Part shown: positions 35,827-47,659 of the stretch, piece by piece
How the letters are laid out: each line of letters opens with the position of its first letter
How positions within the stretch are numbered: the first letter of the stretch is position 1
DNA from: Tragulus kanchil
Lineage: Eukaryota; Chordata; Mammalia; Artiodactyla; Tragulidae
Direction of reading: 5' to 3'
Length of the DNA: 64,000 nucleotides
Assembly (NCBI GenBank): GCA_022376925.1
Contig: JAIOJX010000028.1
Coordinates: 72,071,001 to 72,135,000 of the forward strand
Translations under genes and position numbers: made by a program
Notes under the pieces: model-generated
Databases searched by the model: none
The model's input: only the letters and a program-made list of their open reading frames with translations
Told to the model about the DNA's origin: nothing

Positions 35827-36744
35827 ATGGAGGCAAACAGGACGCTGGTGACAGAGTTTGTTCTCACAGGACTCACAGATCTCCCAGGGCTGCAGGTGCC
35901 CCTGTTCCTGGTGTTCCTGGCCATCTACCTCACCACCATGGTGGGCAACCTTGGACTGATCTTTCTCATCTGGAAGAACCCCCATCTTCACACCCCCATG
36001 TACTTATTCCTAGGCAGTTTAGCCTTTGCAGATGCTTTTTCATCATCCTCTGTGGCTCCCAAGACGCTTATGAATTTTTTATCTAAGGATCATATATCCC
36101 TGATTGAGTGCATCACCCAATTTTATACATTTGCTTCTAGTGCCACCACAGAATGTTTTCTGCTGGTGGTGATGGCCTATGACCGCTGTGTGGCCGTATG
36201 CAACCCTTTGCTTTACCCAGTGGTGATGTCCAACAGAGTCTGCACGTGGTTGATAAGTGGGTCATATGTACTTGGCTTTCTGCATCCTATAATACACGTA
36301 GGATTATTATTTCGATTAACTTTCTGCAGGTCCAATATAATACATCATTTCTACTGTGAAATCTTGCCACTTTTTACAATTTCTTGCACAGATCCCTCTA
36401 TTAATGCGGTGGTGCTCTTTATTTTTGCTGCTTTAATACAGGCTTCTACTTTTATTACCATCATGGTCTCTTACTTCTGTGTCCTCTTTGCCACTCTGAA
36501 AAAGAAGTCTGAAAAGGGCAGGGGCAAAGCCTTCTCCACGTGCGGTGCCCACCTGCTCTCTGTTTCCTTGTTCTATGGCACTCTTTTCTTCATGTATGTG
36601 CGTCCTGGGTCTGGCCCAGATCAATATCAAGATAAAATGTATTCACTGTTCTACACAATTATAATTCCTCTCCTTAACCCCTTTATTTATAGCCTAAGAA
36701 ATAAGGAAGTTTTAGGTGCATTAAGAAAAATGATAAAGAAATAA
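35827..36744 (+). CDS. OR5AC: Olfactory receptor, family 5 (OR5AC2-like), with altered DRY motif
   Basis: An uninterrupted 305-residue class II olfactory receptor. It shares the glycosylation site NRT (5-7), Gly-Asn at 40-41, '[10 protein letters not shown]', loop-2 cysteines, 'KAFSTC' and 'NPFIYSLRN' with the 18234 gene. Residues 1-70, ~105-190 and 212-300 are almost identical to that gene, whereas 71-103 and ~190-210 differ, giving a mosaic. It is one codon shorter because of a deletion near residue 88. Oddities: the DRY motif reads Asp-Arg-Cys (codon TGT at 36187-36189), and 'PKML' has become 'PKTL'. The Tyr change may weaken G-protein coupling, so the gene may be intact in frame but impaired. 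ATG chosen at 35827, 22 bases after the splice acceptor at 35804-35805. Confidence 0.9.
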   Translation: MEANRTLVTEFVLTGLTDLPGLQVPLFLVFLAIYLTTMVGNLGLIFLIWKNPHLHTPMYLFLGSLAFADAFSSSSVAPKTLMNFLSKDHISLIECITQFYTFASSATTECFLLVVMAYDRCVAVCNPLLYPVVMSNRVCTWLISGSYVLGFLHPIIHVGLLFRLTFCRSNIIHHFYCEILPLFTISCTDPSINAVVLFIFAALIQASTFITIMVSYFCVLFATLKKKSEKGRGKAFSTCGAHLLSVSLFYGTLFFMYVRPGSGPDQYQDKMYSLFYTIIIPLLNPFIYSLRNKEVLGALRKMIKK

Positions 36745-37600
36745 ATATTTTCAGGGAATCTTTCATTATTCTTTACTTTTTACTCTTTGTCTGGCTCTGG
36801 GTTTACACATTGTAGGGACTATATGAACAGTTCTTACATGATTGAATAATAACACAGTCTAGATATGCTTGTCTTAATTATGGTTAATGTTATCATCAAA
36901 ATAATGATATAGTAAGAAAAATCGTCATTGACTTTTTTTGTTGTTTTAAACTCACTTTCAAGGATGAAAATGAATCTCCAAATTGGTAAGTCTTTGCAAT
37001 ATGAACTCTGGTGTTTCCAGATACACATATTTTCATACATGTATCTTCTGAATTTACATTCTTTTAGAGGAAGATTCAGCCTGTGCAAATACTCTGTTGA
37101 AAAGGTTCTCATGCCCTCCAAAATAATTCTTGGGCAAGTAACTTTTCAAAACCTTATCTTTAGCGGCTACGTATAGTGATCTAAACAATGTAACATCAAA
37201 TTAATATTATTGGACTAAATATGACAACATACACTCCTGAGGGCCTTGAGATGAATATTTCTAGTTTTGAAAGTAATTTAAAATTTAACTTAACATCTGT
37301 GTTGCATTCATTGAAAGCTATTAAATTAGCAAATACTTAATACAATAAATAAAGTATAATAAAGTATAATAAAATGTTGAGTCTTTAAAATGTTTCCCTT
37401 TTCAGATTATTAAATAATTTAACTGAGTACCTTGTTTCCAGCACACATATATCAACTGAATGTATTTTCCCACCCCGGAATTGACAACAACTTGAAATAG
37501 CAGATGCTCTTGCTCAACTCATAATTATGTAACGTAAACTGTTATTTCCTTACAAGCGCTTTGTTTGTTTTCTGTCAATTAATCTTTGCAAAAGGAGGCA
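36745..37600 (+). other. 3' flank of second OR gene, no gene recognised
   Basis: Diverged counterpart of 19155-19960 ('gaaatagcagatgctcttgc' at 37494 corresponds to 'gaatagcagatgtgtttgat' at 19872). A short 'aaagtataat' direct repeat occurs at 37351-37370. Frames here are AT-rich noise. Confidence 0.5.
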
Positions 37601-38765
37601 AAAGTATGCAGCAGAGGAAGGACAGTCTCTTCAAGAGTGGTGTTGGGAAAGCAGGACAGCTACATGTATCTTGTGAAATTAGAACGCTCTCTCACACCAC
37701 ATACAGAAATAAACTCGAAGTTACTTAAAGACCTAAATGTAAGGCATGAGACCATAAAACTCCTAGAAGAAAATAGGCAAAACCTTCTTTGACATAAATC
37801 ATAGCAATATTTTCGTAGATCTGTCTTCCAATGCAAAAAAAAAAAAATAAATTAAAAATAAACAAATAGGACTTGATTACATTTTAAAGCTTTTGCACAG
37901 GAAAGGAAACCATTAATAAAAGGAATGAACAATCTACTGAATGGGAGAAAATATTTGGGAATGACACAGGGGTTAAAATCCAAAATGTACAGAGAGTTCA
38001 TGCAGCTCAATATTAAAACTAACAATCAAATTGAAAATAGACAACCTCCTGAACAGACATTTCTCCAGAGAAAAGATCCAGGCCAACAGGCACATGAAAA
38101 GATTCACAATGTTACTAATTACTAAAGAAATGCAAATGAAAACCACATGGGATATCACCTCACACTGGTCAGAAGGCTATTATCAAAGAGTCTACAAATA
38201 GCACATATTAGAGAGGATGCAGAGAAATGAAATCCCTTGTATACTGTTAGAGGGAATATAAATCTGTGTGGCCACTATGAAAAACAGTGTGGGGTTCCCT
38301 TAGAAAACTAAAATAGAGGTACCATATGATCCAGCAACCCCACTCCTGGGTATATATTTGCAAAAGACAAAAACTAACTACAAAAGATAGATGCATTCCA
38401 ATGTTTATAGCAGCACTATTTGCAATAGCCAAGACATGGAAACAACAACCCAAGTTCCCTTCAATACATGATTGGCCAAAGAAAATCTCAAAATGTCATA
38501 CATGTATATATTACTCAGTCATAAAAAGAATGAAATATTAGCATATGCAGCAATATAGGTGGACCTAGAGAATATTATACTACAGAAGTGAGCTAGAGAA
38601 AGAAGAGCCAAGAGGGGTGGGTTTGGGTGGGAAGTGGGATGGGAGGGAGGCTTGCGAAGGAGGGGACATATCTATACCTATGGCTAACTCATGCTGATAT
38701 GTGGTAGAAACCAACACAATATTGTAATTATCCTTCAATTAAAAATAAATTAACTAAAAAATTGC
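37600..38765 (+). mobile_element. L1 LINE, 3' ~1.15 kb (ORF2 end and 3' UTR)
   Basis: Sense L1: 'cataaaactcctagaagaaa', then the ORF2 C-terminal region with 'ccatatgatccagcaacccc' (38322 on), a G-rich 3' UTR ('gaggggtgggtttgggtggg') and an end 'ttcaattaaaaataaattaa'. The frame is broken several times. It ends the similarity to the first module. Confidence 0.85.
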
Positions 38766-39206
38766 ATTTTGGGAGTGTGTAGTTGTAACGTGGCAAAATA
38801 AAATGCATTTAAAAATTGTTGGTATCTACACAAAGAAGAGCCATAACTGTGTTTGCTGGAGAAAACAAAATACTACTTTTACTAAGTTAGGGACTAAATG
38901 AGAATTGGATTTAACTCTCGTGGCGAAAGGCTGAGGGTGTTCTACACATGGGAAAGAGTATAAAACAGGTAAATGATAACCAGAAGAAGTATAGTAGAAG
39001 AAGCCATTAGTTGCTAACCAAATACATTTTCTTTTCTTTCTAGATAACACAGCCTCACTTTTCAACTGACTGCAGTATTATGATTGAGTTTAGGATTGAA
39101 AGTGACATACTAGCTCATAAGCATCTCACAGTCAGAATCCACTGTGGATGTTCCCCTTCCAACTTGATCTAGATAAGAACACAAACTGAAGAAATTTGTG
39201 TGTGTG
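38766..39206. other. Unrecognised intergenic DNA
   Basis: No gene or repeat that I can name. The 79-codon minus frame at 38826-39065 has no features supporting translation. Confidence 0.4.
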
Positions 39207-39345
39207 GACTTCCCTGGTAGTCTAGTGGCTAAGACTTCACCTTCCAATGCAGGGAAGCACATTCAATCCCTGGCTGGAGAGCTAGAATCCCACATGTCTT
39301 GTGGCCAAAAGGCCAAGACTTAAAGCAGAAGCAATATTGAAAGTT
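39207..39345 (+). mobile_element. tRNA-derived SINE, old and short
   Basis: Starts 'ggacttccctggtagtctag', has an internal 'cattcaatccctgg' and ends in an A-rich stretch. Substitution level suggests an older Bov-tA/CHR-type insertion. Confidence 0.75.
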
Positions 39346-39649
39346 ATGTGTGGAAAATGCCTGAGTGATAAGATGGAGCCTAGGACTCTGAGTCATCAGT
39401 TGGAGTAGACTAGTCTGTTAGGAACATGAGAATTATTCTTACCATGAAGGGGAAGTTACATCCCATTTTTATCAATTTACTTAGATATTGAAAAATATCT
39501 GTAAGTTCAGTTAATGTTACTATAAACAATACACACATACAATGCAATAAAATTCATTAACTGCATACAGTTAATTATTAGGCCTATTTCTCAGTTTATG
39601 GACATGAATATTAGGCTTAAGAATTTCAGCTGATAACAAAAACAGACCT

Positions 39650-40165
39650 GCAGACTTAGAGTTTGAATTTATGGTTACCAGGGGATTAGGGTGAAGGAGA
39701 GGGATAATGAGGGAGTTTGGGATTAATATCTAAACACTGCTATACTTAAAATGGGTAATGCAAACTTCCCTGGTTGCCCAGTGGCTGAGAGTCCACCTTG
39801 CAGTGCAGGAGACACGGGTTTGACTGCTGGTCAGGGAACTGGGATCCCGCTTGCTGTGAGCAACTAAGCCCATGGGTCACAACCAAAACATCTCGCAGCA
39901 CCTAAGGAAGACCCTGAGTGCTGCAACTAAGACCTGACAGCAGCAAATAAATAAATACATTTTTAAAAAAGGGATAACCAACAGTGACCTACTCTACAGC
40001 AGAGGGAACTCTGCTCGATATCATATAACAACCTAAATGGGAAAATAACTTGAAAAAGGATACATGTATATGTATCCTAAATCACTTTTCTGTACATCTG
40101 AAACTAACACAACATTGTTAATCAACAATACTCCAATATATAATAAAAAGTTAAAAAAGAATTAC
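39650..40165 (+). mobile_element. L1 3' UTR interrupted by a SINE
   Basis: L1 3' sequence at 39650-39756 ('ttatggttaccaggggatta') resumes at about 39970 ('gtgacctactctacagcaga') and ends near 40165. The intervening 39757-39970 is a tRNA-derived SINE ('cttccctggttgcccagtgg') with an A-rich tail. The nesting shows the SINE is younger. Confidence 0.8.
39757..39970 (+). mobile_element. tRNA-derived SINE nested in L1
   Basis: Head 'aacttccctggttgcccag', middle 'gagcaactaagcccatgggt', tail 'aaataaataaatacattttt'. The 'gcaactaagcc' segment marks the older SINE lineage rather than the 'gatggatgaaaat' family. Confidence 0.8.
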
Positions 40166-40757
40166 AGTCATTACTATATGTGCAATGAGAAATTGTTAAA
40201 TGGCTCAAGTGTGTGTTATGATGTGGTAGCGAAATGATATACATTTCATAAAAATCAGTCTGGTGTCAGTGTAGAAAACAGATTGGATGGTTGTTTTAGG
40301 AGATGCAGGCAGTGTAATTAGGAGGTTATTTAATAAACTAGGCAAGAGATTAATGTATTTTGGATTTTAGTATTGACTACATAGATAAAAAGAAATAGTT
40401 GGATTTAAGACATCTTTAGTAGATGAACACCTGCTGTGTGATCCTATTTCCTGCTATAGGAAGAATCAGAAGAATACCAGGTGTGAGGATAGAATAGAGG
40501 AAGATCATTTTAGATTTGGACATACTAATTTTAAGGTACCCTTAGGAGTTTCAAGTGGTCAAATCAGGTAGGAAGTTGAGTCATGGTGGCATTAAAAAAA
40601 TAAGAGGGAGGAAAACAATCTTATTTTAAATTCCGTTCAGTGATATTTTTAAAACATGCCCCCAGAGTAAACCTCAAGGACACAATGTGTAGTTTAACTG
40701 AATGGATGATGATGATGAGCTTACAATGCCCAGTAGAACAACTTTGATTTCATCCTA
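40166..40757. other. Unrecognised DNA leading into the third OR module
   Basis: No gene. The last ~60 bases (from 'tacaatgcccagtagaac' at 40722) match the equivalents at 11280 and 25371, marking the left end of recognisable paralogy with modules 1 and 2. Confidence 0.45.
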
Positions 40758-40966
40758 CCTACTGGGAATAGTTTGGAAGCAGTAAGGGAATTTAAAACTT
40801 TTTAAAAATGGGTTTGCAAACAGGAGAAAGAAATGTTATATCCTTTCAGTTTCACATTTCCAAGGAAAAGCAATGCATAAATAATTCTGCTTCATTTCCG
40901 TAACTTGTATGTTACTTTGAGAAAACCAGCACATTTTCAGTTTCCCATATTTTACAGGAACTGGGT
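40758..40966 (+). promoter_or_regulatory. Putative promoter and untranslated exon 1 of the third OR gene
   Basis: Paralogous to 12446-12670 and 25395-25617 but more diverged. The Olf/EBF-like site is 'cctactggga' (40758-40767). The TATA position reads 'gttatatcc' (about 40835), weaker than in the other two. The donor 'GGGTGAGG' has its GT at 40965-40966. A second copy of the exon part is at 41851-42009. It would splice over ~3.2-4.2 kb to 45161. Confidence 0.42.
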
Positions 40967-42883
40967 GAGGATGCAGACATTTTCATAATTTTCATTATTA
41001 AAGCTTCTTAATTTGTCTGTATTGTAAGGAAATATGTCAATCAGACATTAAAACCCTGGACAGGCCTTTTCCTTTTTTAAGTCAGCAAACAAAATCTGGG
41101 CAAGCAAATAAATGTTTGTGTGAACATGCTTATTTCAGTCAGAACATTTACTGTATAGGTAACACTTTTGTTGAGATATTTTTAAATAATAAACTTGGAT
41201 TAAAAGAAGAATGAAAAATGAAAAAAATATTAGTAAAAGGAAAAATCAGAGTTTATTTTATAATATAAAGTTTTAAAATTGAGACATTAGCTATGCAGCC
41301 TAAAGTTAACTTATTTGTAATTTTTCAAAGTGGGAATTCTGGCTTCAGGGTTATTATATATGATAAGAATTCTTTAATTTTGTGGAATAATTCATTCACA
41401 AAAGTTACTAGTCTTGCCTAAATTATATTAATACATTATAGAAACTAAAATAAGGATAGCAATACTTTAGTTATTCAAGGTTATAAAAGGAATTGGGCCA
41501 ATTTATGCAGGGGAAGTATTTCTTAAGGTTTTTAATTACTAATTAATATTTTTGATATATATCTACCTATATATAAATGCGGCTTTTCTCATGGAATTAT
41601 TATTCTGACTTTCACTCTCCTCCACTTCAAGCACCCCTATCTCTACTCTCACTCCAGAAAAACCAGTGCTATAAATTTGGTGTCTATTACTCAAGTTTCT
41701 ACAGGTAAAAGATTTAAAAATACACTGCTTGTACATTGCTTGTTTTACAGTGATGAGATCATAGCTTTTACACTTCTTTGGATCTTGCTCTTCTCAGATA
41801 GCTATACATTGTGAAAATTCCAAAGTTAAAATTAGGCAAATTTGTGAAAAATGGGTTTGCAAACAGGAGAAAGAAATGTTATATCCTTTCAGTTTCACAT
41901 TTCCAAGGAAAAGCAATGCATAAATAATTCTGCTTCATTTCCGTAACTTGTATGTTACTTTGAGAAAACCAGCACATTTTCAGTTTCCCATATTTTACAG
42001 GAACTGGGTGAGGATGCAGACATTTTCATAATTTTCATTATTAAAGCTTCTTAATTTGTCTGTATTGTAAGGAAATATGTCAATCAGACATTAAAACCCT
42101 GGACAGGCCTTTTCCTTTTTTAAGTCAGCAAACAAAATCTGGGCAAGCAAATAAATGTTTGTGTGAACATGCTTATTTCAGTCAGAACATTTACTGTATA
42201 GGTAACACTTTTGTTGAGATATTTTTAAATAATAAACTTGGTTTAAAAAGAAGAATGAAAAATGAAAAAAATATTAGTAAAAGGAAAAATCAGAGTTTAT
42301 TTTATAATATAAAGTTTTAAAATTGAGACATTAGCTATGCAGCCTAAAGTTAACTTATTTGTAATTTTTCAAAGTGGGAATTCTGGCTTCAGGGTTATTA
42401 TATATGATAAGAATTCTTTAATTTTGTGGAATAATTCATTCACAAAAGTTACTAGTCTTGCCTAAATTATATTAATACATTATAGAAACTAAAATAAGGA
42501 TAGCAATACTTTAGTTATTCAAGGTTATAAAAGGAATTGGGCCAATTTATGCAGGGGAAGTATTTCTTAAGGTTTTTAATTACTAATTAATATTTTTGAT
42601 ATATATCTACCTATATATAAATGCGGCTTTTCTCATGGAATTATTATTCTGACTTTCACTCTCCTCCACTTCAAGCACCCCTATCTCTACTCTCACTCCA
42701 GAAAAACCAGTGCTATAAATTTGGTGTCTATTACTCAAGTTTCTACAGGTAAAAGATTTAAAAATACACTGCTTGTACATTGCTTGTTTTACAGTGATGA
42801 GATCATAGCTTTTACACTTCTTTGGATCTTGCTCTTCTCAGATAGCTATACATTGTGAAAATTCCAAAGTTAAAATTAGGCAG
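40804..42883 (+). repeat. Direct tandem duplication 14 (40804-41838 / 41847-42883)
   Basis: Offset 1043. The join carries 8 extra bases. Copies are nearly identical through unique intron DNA. It cuts off the Olf/EBF-like site, so only copy 1 has the full promoter block. Confidence 0.93.
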
Positions 42884-42971
42884 AATAGCTCTGTTTCACG
42901 ACTGAATTATATTCCATAATTTGAATGTACTGTGGTTTATTTAACCATGTTGACACATCTGGTCTTTGCTT

Positions 42972-43925
42972 GTTGTTCAGGCACTAAGTTTTGTCTGACT
43001 CTCTGTGACCCCCATGGATTACAGCACACCAGGCTTCCCTGTCCTCCCTGTCTCCCAGAGTTTGCCCAAACTCAAGTCCGTTGAGTTGGCGATGACATCT
43101 AACCATCTCATCTGCTGATTCCCCCTTCTTCTCCTGCCTTCAATCTTTCCCAGCATCAGGTTCTTTTCCAGCAAGTTGGCTCTTCGCATAGGTGGCCAAA
43201 GTATTGGAGTTTCAGCTTCAGCATCAATCCTTCCAATGAATATTCAGAGATGATTTCCTTTAGGATTGACAGATTTGATCTTGCTGTTTAAGGGACTCTG
43301 AAGAGTCTTCTCCAACATCACAGCTTGAAAGCATCAGTTCTTCCGCGCTTAACTTTCTTTTTGGCCAATTCTCACATCTGTGTATGAGTACTGGAAAAAC
43401 CATAGTTTTAACTATGCAGACCTTTGTTGGCAAAGTGACGTCTCTGCTTTTTAATAATTTGTCTATGTTTGTCATAGTTTTCTTCCAAGGAGCAAGTGTC
43501 TTTTAATTTTGTGATTACAGTAACTGTGTGCAGTGATTTTTGGAGCCCAAGGAAATAAAGTCTGTCACTGTTTCCCCAGATATTTGCCACAAAGTGACAC
43601 GACCGGACACCATGATCTTAGCTTTTTGAATGTTGAATTTTAAGCCACTATTTTCACTCTCCTTTTTCATTCTCATTAAGAGGTTTTTTAGTTCCTCTTC
43701 ACCTGATGCCATTAATGTGGTATAATTTGCATTATCTGAGGCTGTTGTTATTTCTCCCTGCAATCTTGATTCCAGCTTGTGAGTCATCCAGCCCAGCATT
43801 TCACATGATGTACTCCACATAGAAGTTAAACAGATATAGAGCCTTGATGTACTCTTTTCCTCATTTTGAGAACCCCATGAACAGTATGGTCTTTGCTGCT
43901 CTGAACAACAACACACTGTGTATAT
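42972..43925 (-). mobile_element. BovB LINE 3' third, antisense
   Basis: Begins with the terminal 'gttgttcaggcactaagttt' and runs back to the RT domain. The minus frame 43515-43916 includes 'LKFNIQKAKIMVSG' and 'SEMLGWM'-like text but the YADD site reads 'NANYTT'. Inactive. It lies in the intron of the third OR gene. Confidence 0.88.
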
Positions 43926-43975
43926 TTATCTTTGTATTTTTATCTTTGTATACTGGTGCTTTTATTTCTAGGAGA

Positions 43976-44010
<35 letters not shown>

Positions 44011-45160
44011 GAGAGATGAAAAGATATACATATTTTAAAAACTTAAATGGGATTGTATAAAATTGCTTTTCAAAAAGGCCGTTGCAATTCATAGCTCTTC
44101 AAGCAACATGTGAAAGTGCCACTTCTCTCACTTCAGTCAACACTGAGCATTTTTATTCATTTTGATTTCTGCTATTCTGATACATGAGAAAGGGGGTAGC
44201 TGTGTGTGGGTATCTGTTCATGAGCACATATGTGGATTCATAACATAAAAATTGGGCGTCTTTTCACTATATTTCTTGGTTACTTTGATTTCTTCATCTG
44301 TAAACTTGCTTATTCTTATCCTTTACTCATTCATCTTTCAGACTGTTTGAATTTTTCAATCTATACTTAATGGCTACTTTATATTATAGAGATAAATCTA
44401 TGCCTTTCGTATACATGCAATATATATTCCCAAAGCAATTATGTACCCTTTAACTCTGTTGAATATTATTTTGCTAGGCATTCAATCTATCTATTTTACT
44501 GACTTTCTTCTCTTGTACAAGGATTTCTCTACTCCCTATGCTATATCATTGTCTCTTCAATTTCTCAAATAATACCTATGGTGTGAGGGTAGGAGTCTAA
44601 CCTTATTTATTAATACTTCCAGTCTAGCAAACAATGTCAGCATATCCATTAAATCAGTTGTCCTTTTCCTACTGAACTGAAATATCATCTCTCTTGCCAC
44701 ATTTCCATGTATATTGGAACCTATTTCTGAGCTCTCTGTTCTGTTGTACTGATCTTCTGGCTTCTTCTCATGTCACCATCTTAATGTTTTGATTATGAAG
44801 TCTCTAGATTATTGTTCAGCCTCAAGGTATTCTTGACTTCTCAATGTTTATATTTTTCTAGGACAGAATGAGAAGTTATTTTCTTCCATATGAATTTTAA
44901 GATGAGTTCGTGCAATTCTGAACACTGTAAGTTATCTATGTTAGATCAAAAAGAATTTGCATGAAAATTACTTGTCAATTTAGGTGGATATAATTTTCAA
45001 AATTATATTACAGATAGTTTTGAATGTATATAAAAGTAGATAAGTGAAGGTAAAATTAAGAGCTAGTAATTAAATGAGAAGCATGTCTGACTGTCAGTAA
45101 GATAAAAATTCAGTGTTCATGATTCTTTTGTGAATTTTCCTCACTTATTCTTTCAATTTA
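43926..45160 (+). other. Intron of third OR gene, AT microsatellite, no gene
   Basis: An (AT)n microsatellite occupies 43975-44010 at the BovB 5' boundary. From 44050 to 44880 the text ('catagctcttcaagcaacat', 'ctgttctgttgtactgatct') resembles antisense ancient L1 ORF2/3' sequence, but too eroded for a firm call. The acceptor 'cttattctttcaatttag' ends at 45161. Confidence 0.5.
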
Positions 45161-45178
45161 GTGATCAGTCAGTCAGAT

Positions 45179-46102
45179 ATGGCAGAAGAAAATATGACGC
45201 TGGTGATGGAGTTTGTTCTCACAGGACTCACAGATCTCCCAGGGCTGCAGGTACCCCTGTTCCTGGTATTCCTGGCCATCTACCTCACCACCATGGTGGG
45301 CAACCTTGGACTGATCTTTCTCATCTGGAAGAACCCCCATCTTCACACCCCCATGTACTCATTCCTGGGCAGTTTAGCCTTTGCAGATGCTTGTTCTTCA
45401 TCTTCTGTGACTCCCAAGATGTTTATAAACTTTTTGTCCGAGAGTCATGTGGTCCCTCTCTTTGACTGCATGGCCCAACTTTATTTTTTGGGGTCCAGTG
45501 CTACCACAGAATGTTTCCTGCTGGTGGTGATGGCCTATGACCGCTATGCAGCCATATGCAACCCCTTGCTTTACCCAGTGGTGATGTCCAACAGACTCTG
45601 TATTCAGTTTATAGTTGTTTCATATTTCATTGGTTTTCTACATTCAGCAATTCATGTGGGTTTGTTATTTAGACTAACTTTCTGCAGGTCCAATGTAATA
45701 CGTTATTTCTACTGTGAAATTTTACAACTGCTCAAAATTTCTTGCACTGACTCTAGACTTAATGCTCTTCTGGTTTTTATCTTTTCTGCATTTATACAAG
45801 TCTTTACTTTTACGACCATTATAGTCTCTTACATCCACATCCTCTTTGCCATCCTGAGAAAGACGTCCGAAAAGGGCAGAAGCAAAGCCTTCTCCACATG
45901 CAGCGCCCATCTGTTCTCTGTTTTCCTGTTCTATGGCACCCTCTTCTTCACGTATGTGCGTCCCGGCTCTGGGCCCGCTGAAGATCAGGACAAAATGTAT
46001 TCTTTATTTTATATAATAATAATTCCTCTACTAAATCCTTTTATTTACAGCCTGAGAAACAAAGAGGTTCTTGGTGCCTTGAGACAAACAAGGAAGAAAT
46101 GA
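45179..46102 (+). CDS. OR5AC: Olfactory receptor, family 5 (OR5AC2-like), intact, more diverged paralogue
   Basis: A 307-residue class II olfactory receptor with all hallmarks: sequon NMT at 5-7, Gly-Asn at 41-42, '[10 protein letters not shown]', '[12 protein letters not shown]' with intact DRY at 121-123, loop-2 cysteines, 'KAFSTC' and 'NPFIYSLRN'. Codons 5-70 are almost identical to the other two genes at the base level. The region from TM4 onward ('[20 protein letters not shown]', '[20 protein letters not shown]') is clearly more diverged. I chose the ATG at 45179; upstream codons in frame include the splice acceptor. Likely G-olf-coupled odorant receptor in olfactory cilia; ligand unknown. 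Of the three it looks the most clearly functional, with no altered signature residue except Val-to-Ala after DRY. Confidence 0.92.
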   Translation: MAEENMTLVMEFVLTGLTDLPGLQVPLFLVFLAIYLTTMVGNLGLIFLIWKNPHLHTPMYSFLGSLAFADACSSSSVTPKMFINFLSESHVVPLFDCMAQLYFLGSSATTECFLLVVMAYDRYAAICNPLLYPVVMSNRLCIQFIVVSYFIGFLHSAIHVGLLFRLTFCRSNVIRYFYCEILQLLKISCTDSRLNALLVFIFSAFIQVFTFTTIIVSYIHILFAILRKTSEKGRSKAFSTCSAHLFSVFLFYGTLFFTYVRPGSGPAEDQDKMYSLFYIIIIPLLNPFIYSLRNKEVLGALRQTRKK

Positions 46103-46965
46103 ATAGTTGCTAGACAATTTTTAAACTATTTCTTCTTTAGTGTCTGCTGAAAAATGCTCCCAATCCTAAAGAATAGCTATGCCTCTGCCATTTCATCAGA
46201 GGCCTAGCGGTCAGCAAGGTCAGAGAGCTCTGTGTACACTAGCTTCCTATTATGTTTACTTGGATATGGGGCCTGTCAAGGTTTGGTAACCTTAGCTTTA
46301 AGTAGCTCATTTTAAAATACAGCTCTTCATTTTTATCTAAGCTTTTGCAAATTAGCTCTTTTTCCTGGGACTTTAAAATTTTCAGATAGTAATTGATAGT
46401 TTTACTGAGAAACAGCTATAACTGAGGCTGGCAGACTGCCTTAGTCCCTTAGTTTCTAAGCCCATCACACTGTTCTGGTCCTGTGAAGTAACAAGGCTTC
46501 ACTGTTCTCTGCCATACACAGCAATTCCAGTAGGCTGAAAAAAAGTCTGCTTCTTGATAGAATCTATTCCTGAGAAGAAAGGTACTGCTTAGTGATAAAA
46601 CCTGGGTAAAACTATCCAAAAATTTGGTGGGTCGTAGGAAGAAAACTGGAAGCTGGCAAAAATTAAAACATGGAGCACCAAAATTAACCACAGCTCCTGT
46701 TTGTAACTTCACACACTATTTTAATCAGGGATAGTGCACGTAGCATAATATCCAATAGCCTGTAAGTTTAGGAATATTTGAATGTAACAGAAGGCAATTT
46801 CAGAGATCAGTTTTGATTGCATTTCTATTCCTATCAGTTTTAGCAGAAGCTGAGTGGGAGGAAGGTAAGGAGCCTAGATCAGAGACAAGAACCTGGCTCA
46901 ATATGCAAAGATACAGATGAAAACTTGTGCCAGTGAATTCTCCACCACTAGTACTTTAATTTGGG

Positions 46966-47019
<54 letters not shown>

Positions 47020-47577
47020 TCCAGTTTATTTTAGAAGTATTAAATAGATATAAATGATTCAACTCCTCTGTTAGCAAAACAATATGTTCCTTGTACAATC
47101 TATTCTTTTTTGAACATTCACTTAGGAAAAATATATATACAAAATGAGAATGAAGCTTAACTTGTTTAAAAATAAAAACATGCTTTAAAGTACTTTAGAT
47201 TTTAAAAACATGTTAGATCTCAATACATCCAATAAATATACCAAAAGTATTATCTAAAAACACAGTCATGTGGTAAATTTCTTTAATAATTTAAATGTAT
47301 CATATAAATACTATTGGAAAAAGTCCAATAACATTTGTTTGTATGTCTCAAGATTAACTCAGATTGGTTCCTAATAACATCTATTTTAAAAATATCTCAC
47401 ATGATTAAAAACTTTAAACAATTATTTGTACTTGTAGGTGACTTTCAGCAATTTAAGTCTTTGCAACTCACTTTGTAAATAGGTTTCCTTAACAGTTAAA
47501 TTTTCTTTTTGAGTCAAATATTTTTTTCTATAATTTACTATTATTTTTTTAAAAGTAAATCCTAAATGTGTTTCATT
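46103..47577. other. 3' flank of third OR gene, (TA)n microsatellite, no gene
   Basis: AT-rich intergenic DNA. A long pure (TA)n runs 46971-47016. The minus frames at 46449-46712 and 46898-47098 are unsupported; the second translates the microsatellite as an Ile-Tyr run. No similarity to the other receptors' 3' flanks was noticed. Confidence 0.5.
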
Positions 47578-47659
47578 ATTTATGTACATTTAAATAATTT
47601 ACTTCTTAATGTACAGGTAAAGCAAGTTTAATTGAAAGTATCTGCAAAAACAACTCCAG

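Noticed and set aside
46971..47016. (TA)n tract as a functional element
   Set aside because: Simple microsatellite; the Ile-Tyr 'protein' across it is a translation artefact.
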